Below, piece after piece: positions 32,886-43,386 of a stretch of DNA of 64,000 bases. Origin of the DNA: Tenodera sinensis (Eukaryota > Arthropoda > Insecta > Mantodea > Mantidae); NCBI GenBank assembly GCA_030765045.1, contig CM060964.1, positions 153,498,990-153,562,989 of the forward strand, read 5' to 3'. How positions within the stretch are numbered: the first letter of the stretch is position 1; the number at the start of each line of letters is the position of its first letter. Position numbers and translations under genes: made by a program. Below the pieces are notes generated by a model. That model had not been told where the DNA came from, ran no database searches, and was given only the letters and a program-made list of their open reading frames with translations.

Positions 32886-34385
32886 AAGCGCGTTCCATCC
32901 TTAAAAGACAGTACACGTTAAATAGAGCGCAGTTTTGCAACATGCACTAGTTGCGAATCTTTCTCCGCGAGCGACTCGAAGTTGCCTGAGTCCTGTACTT
33001 AGTCCTTCAATTGCTGCTTGACGAGACGGGCACTTTTAACTTGGTATCCCTCCACGCCTTTGTTACTGAATGACCTAAATTTACAAATGACTCGTCTGTA
33101 TAAACAATTGATTTCCCCTGGTTCCTAAAACCTTTTTATGTTTTTTAGATATTTATGTCGCCATCTGATGATATCGATATCGTCTCTTTCTATTAATATG
33201 CACTTGTTACCCCTTCTTTCATATTCGAACCCCAAATCAGAGTGGCCCTTGAGAAATTTGGTAGGGTCTCATCACTGTTGAACTGTGACAAAATTATATT
33301 CAGCGTGGGTGGAATATTTGCAAACTGTAAAGAATGAACAATTCGTCGCACTCCACCTAGCACTATTCCATCATATTGCGTTAACCTAGCGTTTTGTGCA
33401 GTCCCGCCCTTTTTGCTTTCTTTTTCGATGGCGTTCTTAGAGGTCCTTTCATTAGTTCCTTTTTAATCATACACACTACTGCTTCTGAACACCCAATAGC
33501 CTTAGCTGTTTCTTTTACTGCCTTACACGCATTTTGCTTCAAAAATAATCTAACACATTCATAATTATTTGGCGTTCCTTACTTCTTAATTTACCAACAT
33601 ATCGTCTCTTCCTAGCTTCCCCCTCCATAACTACAAATATTTACAAAAATATTAAACAAATAACGCAATAACAGCTCACAGTTACACACACGGCTTCCTT
33701 CGAACTAATGTTAGTGCTGCTCCTTATACTATCTTCTGTGTCAGGCCTGACGCTGAATAGATGAATACCTTTTGTTTGCCTTAGTGGATAAAAAAAAGAG
33801 GTTACTGCCTTTTGGTTTATTTTAAAAACTTTCTCCAACCTTCCTCAACATTTGTTCTCGCTGGTTCCCTGATGTAAACTCAATAACAAAAAAGTTTCAC
33901 ACTGCGTAACTTTTGCAGTGCACAGATATAAAATTTTCCGAAAACATTTCTTTTTAAAAATTATAACACTTAACTGGGTAAACATAGAGAATTCAAAGTA
34001 GGCAGGTAGTAGCACTATGGTTTACTCTACCTATGAAAAAAATATAGATGCATTCTAGCAGTTAGTTTGTTAGTTAGTGCGTGATGAGTATAGAAACAGC
34101 AAATATCGGACTTCTGTTGAAAAAAACGTTTTCTGAAGAAATTTGGACCTATAGAAATGTATAATGACTCTGAAAAGGATATAACCTGATAGAGAAAAAA
34201 ATTCTGCATAGGATAATGTGTTCAAACCTGAAATTTATAACAAATGAATATTTATACCATGCTATTAGTAATCTGGCAACAGCGCGAGGGTAGAAAAGGA
34301 CGCGGCTAATGGCAACTTGTATGCGCTAGATAGAGACAGAGATGTCCCATTTAACTCCATACTGTCTTCTAAGAGTGGAACGCTA
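32886..34385 (-). mobile_element. Tc1/mariner-type element, copy A (about 1.5 kb)
   Basis: The left end AAGCGCGTTCCATCCTTAAA and the right end CTTCTAAGAGTGGAACGCT form an inverted repeat of about 30 bp including an ATTTAAC block. TA is present at the left edge (32884-32885) and TATATA at the right. The interior is the reverse complement of 43387-44872. Minus-strand peptides match copy B (see there) with more damage. Transposase is not functional. Confidence 0.82.
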
Positions 34386-34389
34386 TATA

Positions 34390-35660
34390 ACTGCAACTGA
34401 CAGTATATCACAGTATATTTTATAGGTATAATTTGAGAGATTTCACTTATGCAGAGAGTGTTACTGTATTAGTTCCTTAAACTATCAAATGAAGACCTTT
34501 TCAATACATTAATCTGAATAAGCTTCAGCTAAAAATTGAGCAAGTCTAAGTCTTTTCCTGTTTTAATAACATCTTACAGTAGCACACTGAATGATCAGGT
34601 TGTCTAAAGGATTGCTTTGCTTTTGTTAAACTCAGCATTATATTTCATTGTAGAATTAGAACACTAGTCAATGAGTTCCTATATCATTCATCGTGATAAC
34701 AGTTGCCTGTTTAAACATTGGTGCATGTTAGACTCTTGAAATCTTGTTCACTGTTTCCATCTTATTTATTTCAAGTTAGAGGACAGGGACAGCAACAACT
34801 GTTTTTCTTAACACTGCATATAAACCATGCCCTTATGTCATGTCATTGCTTTTAACACAAACAACAAAATTTCCAAATATGCTTTGTCAAGTATGTAGTT
34901 ACTGGATAATTATTACATACTTTTGTTATTCTTTGCATGAAGATTGATTAATATGACGAATCAATCCGTTTTTTTAATATGAGGGGCACCAGCCCCTATA
35001 TTACTGCCCTCTTTGTTTACAGTCGTATTTTCATATAATTAACTAAATACAAGAACAAAAAAAGATGATAATGAAGATATTTAGTATGAAGTATTAATCT
35101 GTATTCCCCACCTGCATGTTTTTAATAGCAATGGTAGAGTGAGATAGCTTAGGATTAAGAAGGGTCTCCCAGAGACTCTAAGGAACGATATCAAAACAGA
35201 ATGAGTGATACCAGTAAACACTTTTACCGCAACATGAAGTTTGGTAGCAAATGATTCCTACTACTTTCTAAAAGGGGGCATCCATCCCTCCAGCTAAATG
35301 AAGTTCTCTGGAGAACGACTATTGCAAAAATTCAAGTTTGTATAGTGGTTTCACCGAAAGAATTGGTCATGACGTAAAGAGAAGCACGTGTACAAATAGA
35401 ATTAAAGTGTACTTTGATTGACTGATCCGCGTATTACAAGGCACATACCCTACAAAGTAATTCGCTCAATGCTATCAAAAACTGCTGCATCTTCTCTGTA
35501 TTATGTAACAATGGTATGTTTAACGTGTTATTGTACCACGTAGGACTACAACAAAATTAATGCAAAGTAATTAATTGCACTTAATCAGAAAATGAGCGAA
35601 GAAAATACGCAGACTGCCTTCTGATGGTCAGCTTTGGAAGCGGGAAGGTGAGAATGTAGC
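34390..35660. other. No recognisable gene
   Basis: AT-rich DNA without coding or repeat signal that I can identify. Confidence 0.45.
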
Positions 35661-35668
35661 AAACCATC

Positions 35669-35960
35669 ATGGTGGAACAAGTGCACTTTATAAATCATTG
35701 TAGACGGAAGCCTCTAACGAGTGGTGAACCAGTTATAATTCTCAGTGTGTTCCACAGACTATACGAGAGATATCCCACTTTAGCTATCAAAGATATCGTT
35801 AACTTTACAGCAGAGCCTACAGGTGTGTCTGCATTAAGCATAAATTGCGCGCGCAGTGAATGGTTAAAAGCAGGGAAGTGAACCACGCCTGTAGCCGTAA
35901 AGATGTTTGTTTACCACTGATCACACCAAATCACGTGAGCGTGTGAGCGTTCGTTATACG
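35669..35960 (+). pseudogene. N-terminal helix-turn-helix fragment of a Tc1/mariner-type transposase
   Basis: From ATG at 35669: CRRKPLTSGEPVIILSVFHR, then PTLAIKDIVNFTAEPTGVSA and LSINCARSEWLKAGK. The pattern K-x-LTxGEK...IVxxTAxxTGxSxxSIxRxRSEW is that of the N-terminal DNA-binding domain of an insect IS630-type transposase family (compare 46071-46470 and copy B). A stop at 35879 is followed by only a few more matching residues (FTTDHTKSRE). The catalytic part is missing. Confidence 0.6.
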
Positions 35961-35999
35961 TTTATAATCCGTTATTTATATAAGCTTACATCTCTGGTT

Positions 36000-36622
36000 A
36001 AGTTAGCGTTCGTTTTATTTATAATTTTAGGTGAATTAGCAACTCTGGGTATACCAAAGATAAAGAGAGAGGGGAGGAGCTTTCTTTTCTATAGTGATTT
36101 TAAATTTACATTTGTTATTATGTTTTTAGTTCAGAGTGCTACACGCCATTGTTATCTAATCAGCAGCGTATTTTAAACTACCGCGTGAAGGTGGGTCCAA
36201 GGCAGGTGATGCTATTTCCAGGCTCCACGTAGTTTTTCCTCTTAGCAACACGTGGTTACTTAAGTAGCGCCGTTACTGCTCCAATGAGAGTGAGAAAGCG
36301 GAAGGATATATTTTTAGGTATTGTTTACACCACGACCAATTCTTTCGCTGAAACCAGTATAAGCTTTTAAAGGCAGAAAAATTCTGTTATCTGTTGTAAG
36401 CCAATGACCAGCAATTGCTCAAATTTCAGTTAATTGTGCTGTAGGTATCTTGGAGTGTATAAAATGGGCATTTGCGGTTATTTTCTGGAATTGCCTTAGT
36501 ACATGTATTATCTTTAAGGCTGTTCAAAGCTATAAGAACTGGGCACGGAAAACTAAACACCATTGTTTGTGATTCCAACAAAATATTATGTGTGAATATA
36601 GTATTGTATTATATTATATGCG
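36000..36622. other. No recognisable gene
   Basis: AT-rich between the transposase fragment and the SINE. One frame (35907-36176) is hydrophobic but unsupported. Confidence 0.4.
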
Positions 36623-36960
36623 AATTGCCTCCATAACGCAGTACTAGCACGCCTGCCTCTGGGTTCGATTCCCAGTACCGGTGTGAGAATGTCACCACCA
36701 CTAGGAGGTTTGGCACGGGGTGCACTCAGCCTCGTTAGGTTCCACACTGGCCAATTGAGGAGCTACCTCATAAAGAAGTAGCGACCCCAGGTCATGAAGG
36801 CTGCATAACCGGCTGGGAGGGCTCGGAGCACCAACCACGTCTTACTCTGCAGTTCTGCACCCAATTCATGTAGTGGGCAAAGGTGGACTACGCAGTGGCC
36901 GGGCGGGAAGCCTTGGTCCGTGAAGGACTGTTGCGCTAGGGGGAAATTCCCTTACTGTGA
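36623..36960 (+). mobile_element. tRNA-derived SINE, second family
   Basis: The head has box A (CATAACGCAGTACTAGCACG) and a canonical box B (GGGTTCGATTCCCAG). The body has GGTGCACTCAGCCTCG, CCAATTGAGGAGCTACC, AAGAAGTAGCGACCCCAGG and GTGGCCGGGCGGGAAGCC. The same body occurs at 55161-55396 plus 55643-55765, so the family is real. No simple-repeat tail was noticed. Confidence 0.85.
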
Positions 36961-37338
36961 TCAATTAATCTATCCAACAGTACCGGAGTTATTAATAGTG
37001 TAAGGATGTTACATAGCTACAAGGTTACCTATTGGAGCCATAACCTCTAAAATGATGTGTCGGCATGGTCGTCTAGAAGATGACATAAATAATTGAAGAA
37101 TGAGGGCAAAGCTTGAGAGTGTGGGTTCCGTCTTAAAAGTAAATAACAAGTACTAGAATGTGAATAAAGCTCCACAGAATAGCTTAAGAATTGCTTTTAG
37201 ATTTTCATGGCCTGAGCCCCACAACTCAGGCTATTTAGGATGCTTTCTTTTATAGGAAAAATATTGGCATCATGTCAACTAAACTTTGCAGATCTTACGC
37301 ATACGTTTTGTTGTCATTTCGATCGTAAATCCTTCATT

Positions 37339-38502
37339 CGGTGGTGGCTCGCGACTTGTCGCAGTGGATGTATAGTATGTTAAATCCTCTCCACTTTCAC
37401 TCCCTCTGTCTCTCTTTCTGACACACACATGCACACAATCACTGGATTTTCCCAGAAATTCTATTGTAATTCACAATTCATATGGGCAATGAACCTCTCT
37501 TGTTTTGTCATTCTTGCTTTAAATGACCAATATCCCACAATCGTTATTTGTCCAGGTGGCACTTCTTTCGCTCGCAAACAATGAGCACGGAAAATAGAAG
37601 AGCCGGTTAGTTGTTTCACAAGCATATATGCACGAACAAATTTTATGCGCGCTTTCATTAAACTTTCTTGTAACGGTCTTCGCTTAACAATTTGTCATGT
37701 TTAGTAAATCGATTGGTGGCCGCAGTTTGCCTTCGTTTTTGATTTGCAGCTTCCCTCATAAGGAATAAACCCGAAAGGTTTAGTTTCACAACGCTATTCA
37801 TTTCTACACTCGCATTGATTCAAATTTCCCGCTTTGAGCATACATTATTGCATGCAGTTTGTTACCAGAAACAAAAAATAATGTAAACACAGTAAGAAAA
37901 TAACTATCCCAAACTCAAGATTGATTTTTGTAAATTATGATATGAAGAATAATAATGTGGATTTAAATAATGAAAATATATGTAATTGTGTCTGCAACAT
38001 TAACATAAGCCTCATTTTAATATAGAAAATGACTACATTATATTTAGAAACGTGAAGTTGGCTAACGTGTAGCAGGTCAGTGAGGAGAGGTATTTTCTTC
38101 TCTCTGTAGCAACTTCTGCTAAACAACAGGGAGGAAAATGGTCGCAGCAGGTAATAACGTAGGAGTTGAAATTGGTGTTGTGCGATAATGCAGTGCGCCT
38201 GCGCTGTGACAATCACATTTCCTAGAATTGTCGAACACATTGTCGAACTCGCCATATCGTCGAATGAAAACTTTGCCGCACCTTAAAGCTTCATTCAGCA
38301 GTCGCAAAATCCCGTTTATGCGTCTCTACAGCTCGCTGACTGAATGTACTGGTGAAGAAGACGCGGGAAAAATAAACGAGCAAACTCACATGGAAGAAAG
38401 TTCGACATTCGATCTTCTCGTATGCATGCCTATAGAGGTAAATACACATTCACTCAGTGGGTGTGCATTTGCCAGTATGCAATCACCCAAGAATCACCAC
38501 TG
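37339..38502 (-). mobile_element. Non-autonomous hAT element, copy 2 (1164 bp)
   Basis: Reverse-oriented relative of 22276-23359. The ends are CGGTGGTGGCTCG and GAATCACCACTG. The flanks are CCTTCATT (37331-37338) and CTTTCACT (38503-38510), which agree at six of eight positions with both differences being transitions. It lacks the SINE present in copy 1. Shared interior blocks include GCTCGCAAACA, AGCACGGAAAA and GTCGCAAAATCCCG. Confidence 0.85.
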
Positions 38503-38619
38503 CTTTCACTTTAAAAGATATCCCTCGGCTATGCTTTGTGTCATAGAGCCCGCAAACCCAGCCTACGCTGTAGGTGTTTTTAGTCATATGTTGGCAGCTC
38601 TGCAGCGAAAGAAGATGGC

Positions 38620-39235
38620 GTGATTACCCTTATGCTACTATTTTCTTATTAAAGAATTCATAAAAAGGTTCGGTGGGTGGGTCGCTGGCTCTAAAAGTGC
38701 TTGCACCTATTCTGAAAGCAATTCCTATGATTTTCTAACAAGTATTTCTCACATTCTAGTTCTTTCAGTTTCAAGGCGGCATCCATACTCTGAAATCGGC
38801 CTGAATGGCGGTCTTTGAACATAATGCAATCACATGAAGTGAACACGTATCGCTGATCGTCCGGCCGACCGGCTGACTAAAAGGAGTGAGGTTTTCTCTT
38901 ACCCTTGGCTATTTTAGGGATAGATCCCTCTTGAGCTGACAGTACCGTCCATGTATCATGCCTAAAATCTTCAAAGAATTCCAAAATTTGCTAGAAACAG
39001 GTAACCTCTGGTTATTATAATTTATTAGATTAAACAGCATTAAAACTTCCATACATTGCATTCATATAGCCCTCTCCATTCACTTTTCTACAAACTACTC
39101 TTACAAAAACTTGTTTTTCTAACTCTCGTTCACTTCAATTAACACTAAGGGATGGGCCAAGAGTCACGATCGGATAGTTTCTAAGTTTGTGTAAGCTATG
39201 TAGTCATAATAAACTTTCACAGTGACGTAAAAACG
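38620..39235. other. No recognisable gene
   Basis: No coding signal or obvious repeat between the hAT copy and the transposase fragment. Confidence 0.45.
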
Positions 39236-39335
39236 TTATTTATTTATTGATTGCTGCACTAATAAGGAATGGAAATTTGAAAAGAAAAACATAATTGGGC
39301 TAGTCCGCATGGTGGCCCTGTATGGGCGATAACTC

Positions 39336-39674
39336 TCATTTTTCATTCGGCGTTCTTGGGATCTGCATTTCCGCCGATCGTTTCCTTGTTGATTTCTTCG
39401 CCGAGCGCTCCAGTGATTCAGAGATAAGATAGCTAACATCAACATCGCAATATGTTTTAGGTCTTCCATTCCGTTTTGCATCCAATACAGGGTCTGTTGA
39501 GAAAATCTTATTTTCCAGTTTTCGGAGCTTAGCTTCATTGGTAGCTGCTTTATTGCAATGAGGAAAGAAGTTCTCTCTGATTTCTTCGTACGTTTCGCCA
39601 GTTCGTTGTTTTTCATGAACCCACACACTAACGATGAGACGTTCTTCAATCGTATATTTGCTTGTTCTAGCCAT
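39336..39674 (-). pseudogene. DUF4817-like helix-turn-helix protein, remnant of a mariner-type transposase
   Basis: A stop-free frame from ATG at 39674 reads MARTSKYTIEERLIVSVWV, HEKQRTGETYEEIRENFFP, NEAKLRKLENKIFSTDPVLD, KRNGRPKTYCDVDVSYLISE and SLERSAKKSTRKRSAEMQIP RT. The layout (N-terminal helix-turn-helix, a linker with GRP, a second helical part ending SxKKSTR-xSAE-xIPRT) matches the DNA-binding half of insect mariner-like transposases. The frame ends six residues after IPRT, exactly where the catalytic domain should start. It is therefore either an internally deleted element or a short DNA-binding derivative. 113 codons are open. Confidence 0.7.
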
Positions 39675-39846
39675 TGCTTAGAACACAAACAGCGTTTCAC
39701 ATTGACAACATCAACTAATGACACGCGAAAAGTCTGGCTTGCCACTATAACATAACAATGCCCTCGCTCTATCCGAAAATTGAAAAACTAATGCAACAGA
39801 AAGCATATGAAGGTGAAATATATCCCTCTCAACCTATGTATAGTGT

Positions 39847-42452
39847 CCCTTTGCTGCACATAGCGTAGTAAAGCGTAGTGAAATGAAAAATGGCCTGCCG
39901 CGCACAGCGTAGTAGGACGTAGTAAGCTTGTTCATCGTTTTATATGGGTTCTGCTTATGCTGACCGCCGCTTTTAGGAGCTGTGTCTATGTAAACGTTCT
40001 CCTATTGCACTGTTACAGCAATAGCAACGTGAAAGAAACTAATACCAAGCTATAAATAACACTTCTTAGAGCTGAGTGCAGTTGTGTAAGTAAGCAGTTT
40101 CCTGACGAATTTACAGCTAATTCAGTGCCATGGAGGCCGTTCCAAGTACATCACGGGCTAGTAGGCTAGTAAGTGCCGTAGTGATAAGGTGTTGGTAACA
40201 GATGAGGAAATACTTGCTGCAGTTTATGAGGAATTAGATCGTGAAAGCAGCTCCGACGAATCTTGGTTTGGCGGGTTTGAAGAAGACAGTGTTAAGGAAC
40301 AAAGTGACAGTGAAGGTGCTGAGGAACAGGTAGCAGAACAGGTGGCTAAAATTAATGCAAGGCAAACTAAAACTAAATTAGTACCTGCACAGTGGACCTC
40401 CAATTTGTCTTTCAATGAGTTAGAAGCATTCTTTTCCCCTGTAGGTGTAAATCATTCTATTCCTCCAGGAAGTCCAGGAATAGATTATTTTGAACTTTTT
40501 ATAGATTCCAGCTTTTGCGGCAAAATTGCGGAGGAAACCAATAGGTATGTAGCTCAGGTTCAAGCTAAACATGCAGATCCAAAATGGGAAGAAACAAATG
40601 CAAGGGAGATACAGGCCTATTTAGGTATTTTGATATATATGGGAATGGTGGATTTACCTGAAATTAGGGATTACTTTCTCGGGGATTTTTGCGTTTGTCC
40701 AATAATTGTAAGACAAGCAATGACCTTGCTCCGCTTTAAAAAGATATCACAATATCTTCACCTGAATGACGAATCTACAAAACCACAATTTGGGGTAGAT
40801 TCTTATGATTATCTGTATAGGGCACGGACTGCGTTAGATATAATCAAAAAGTTTTCAAATGTCTACAAACCAAATCGCGATCTCTCTGCTGATGAAGCAA
40901 TGATCGGTTTCAAAGGGCGCTTCTTTTTGAAACAATACATACCCGCTAAACCTACAAAGTGGGGGATAAAGGCATGGGGTATTGCAGACAGTAGAAGTGG
41001 CTATTTACTGACCTGTAAAATCTATCTGGGGAAAAAGAGGCGAGAAACAGCGATCTTCTGCTTGAAGAACATGTGGTTTTAGACATGTGTGAGAAATACA
41101 CGGGATTGTGGTACCACGTCTACTTTGATAATTCTTTTACTTCCACGCGGTTAATGAAATTACTTTTAGAGAAGAAGACATATGCGTGTGGTACAACGCG
41201 TGCCGGAATTAAAGACTGGCCAAAACAGTTTTCTAAGCCAAAACAATTAAAACTGAAAAGGGGTGAATTTTGCAAACTGCAACATGAAGGTGTAACTGCT
41301 GTAGTTTGGCATGATAACAGGGACGTTCATATATTATCCACCAATTCCGATCCTAGAACAGATGGAGAGGTAGAAAGGAAGAGTGACAGGGGGAGAGAAC
41401 AAATAAAAATACCTTGTCCTAATGGAGTGATAAATTACACGCGTAATATGGCAGGAATTGATCTCGCGGACCAAAAGAGGAAGTGTTACGGTGTCGGCCG
41501 GCCTTCAAAAAAATGGTAGAAATACTTGATCCATTTCGCAGTGAATGTTGCCATTGTTAATAGTTTTATAATATACGACATTTCAAACAGACCTGCTCCT
41601 ACAGCTCATGGCAACAGGCTTCTTCACTACATGCAGAATTTGGTGCGACAGCTAATCGCAAACTTCACGTCCCGCAAGCGAGTGGAATTTCAGCGTAGCC
41701 TACCTTCTGCTAGCCCTGTGCCCAGTTCTCTTCACACCCTTGTAAAAATTCTAGGCCGGGTGAAATCGTGTGTACAGTGTATCGTGAAGAAAAGAAAAAC
41801 ACAATCAGGTCGTGGCATACAGTCACAGTACAAGTGCAAACAGTGTGACATTGCCTTGTGTAGAACTGGGTATTTTCTCAATTATCATCAAGTGAGGGGG
41901 TGGAGATTCAAAACTAACACGGGGTGTACATACCAAAACATTAATAAGCATAAGTGTATATAGAACATTTTTATTGTGCAACAGAATAGTGTGAATAATA
42001 TAGATCAGCTTCAATATCTTCAATATAATAACGGTAGGGATGTAAACTTTTTAAGGGTGAGTACCATAAAATTTCGCAGAAATTATTTAAATTTATCTTA
42101 GCTAACTTTAGGATATTTTTGTCTGGTGTTAATATTCTAAAGTAGCAAAATTTAATTTCTTTAATATTGTGGAATATTAAAAATGTGTTACAAAGGGGTG
42201 CTTATGTTTCCCTTCAACGGGGTTGATTTTTTCCGTTATAAACAGTTGAAATAAAACTTATATCGTATTTACTGCAAAACAATATCAAATAAGTTATTAA
42301 TTAAACACATTATTTCAGCCAGTAAAAGATACTATAATTATGCAAGTATATAGGTCACTTTTAGTTTAATATCTGCAGTAGCAGTTCAGAATTTAAAGGG
42401 ACACAAGTCTGCTGGGAGAACAACTAGCTAATACTGTATGCACAGCAAAGGG
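39847..42452 (+). mobile_element. piggyBac element, almost complete (2606 bp)
   Basis: The left end CCCTTTGCTGCACATAGCG and the right end (reverse complement) CCCTTTGCTGTGCATACAG form inverted repeats of about 15-20 bp. The right end abuts TTAA (42453-42456), the piggyBac target. The left neighbour is GTGT instead of TTAA, so that flank has changed or recombined. Just inside the left end the motif GCGTAGTA recurs (39861, 39870, 39908, 39917 regions), possibly transposase-binding repeats. The element encloses one long transposase gene. Confidence 0.82.
40130..41963 (+). pseudogene. piggyBac transposase, two frameshifts and one nonsense codon
   Basis: The likely start is ATG at 40130 (MEAVPSTSRASRLVSAVV). 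A one-base frame change near 40180-40190 leads into a frame open to 41080 with DEEILAAVYEELDRESSSD, an acidic N-terminus, and the catalytic block NRDLSADEAMIGFKGR (first Asp). A second one-base change near 41020-41050 leads to YHVYFDNSFTSTRLMKLL (second Asp), VWHDNRDVHILSTNS and NYTRNMAGIDLADQ (third Asp). A TAG at 41517 replaces a tryptophan in KKWWK, and the frame continues to 41963. The C-terminal cysteine-rich domain is intact: CVQC, CKQC, LCRTGYFLNYH. All catalytic residues remain, so inactivation is recent. Confidence 0.92.
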
Positions 42453-42456
42453 TTAA

Positions 42457-43073
42457 TTAGTTTTCGGTTTCGGAAAGTGAGTTATTTCAATATAAACATT
42501 ACCCGAACGTGACTTTCGCCCCCCCCCCTCCCATTACATTGTTTATTTGGTAAGCAGAAGCGGCCTCTCAGGGCAGGCAGGTTAGACTAAGTCTACTCCA
42601 ATAGTTTCAGAAAATGTTTTTAAAAGCTGGTTCATCATATCCATGATATAATATTTATGAATAGATAAATTAAAATGAAATGTTTCTACTAAACAAATAC
42701 AATTTAATATTACATTCCATACATGCTGGATTTACTCAGAGGATCGGAATCTTGAAAATTGGCCAGCTCTACCTGCTTTCCTCTGGAAGGGAAGATCTTT
42801 CAAACGAGAATGCACTCGATACTGGAATGATGGGGAGACAAGTTGCTTACTGTTGCTTCTCTGCCAAGGGTAAGCAAATTTAAAGTCTGGGTGCCTCCCT
42901 AAGCCACGATCAAAACTCAACTATGTTGGTTTGTGGAACCCTGTGGTTAGCATTAGGAAAAAAAGTTGTTCTAAATGCCAGGGTGGCAATGGACAGAGAG
43001 TTGCAGGGAAAAGGGTAGAATGAACTAGTTGCGCCTGGCTCTGGGAAAGTGTTAACCCTTTAATTGGTAGTTT
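42457..43073. other. No recognisable gene
   Basis: Contains a C-rich run (42510-42530). No coding support. Confidence 0.45.
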
Positions 43074-43301
43074 AAAATTATGTTGTTGTTTACCGACACT
43101 GTTAATTACCAGGATCACATCTGCTTCGCTGGTGTACCGGAACTTCCTCCCCCAGGAGTCCTTTTACATGCCAGCAAATCTACTGACATGGAGCTGTCGT
43201 TTTTAAGCACACTTAAAAACCATCGGTCGGGGCGGGGTTTCAACCCGTGGCCTTGGGATCAGTGAGTCAGCGCCTAACAAACTGAGCCACCCAGACAGAC
43301 C
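43074..43301 (-). mobile_element. tRNA-derived SINE, third family (minus strand)
   Basis: On the minus strand it starts with GGTGGCTCAGTTTGTTAGGC (box A) and ACGGGTTGAAACCCCG (box B). A short body with CTCCTGGGGGAGGAAGTTCC and ATTAACAGTGTCGG follows, and it ends in a short AAC repeat (AAACAACAACATAA) at 43078-43092. Confidence 0.75.
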
Positions 43302-43314
43302 CATTTAATTAGCA

Positions 43315-43318
<4 letters not shown>

Positions 43319-43345
<27 letters not shown>
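43319..43345. repeat. (TA)n microsatellite
   Basis: About 13 TA units flanked by GTC/GAC, making a short palindrome (GTGTCTATATA...TATATAGACAC). Confidence 0.95.
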
Positions 43346-43354
<9 letters not shown>

Positions 43355-43386
43355 TAAAATACTACTATAGACTACTACTATAGGCC

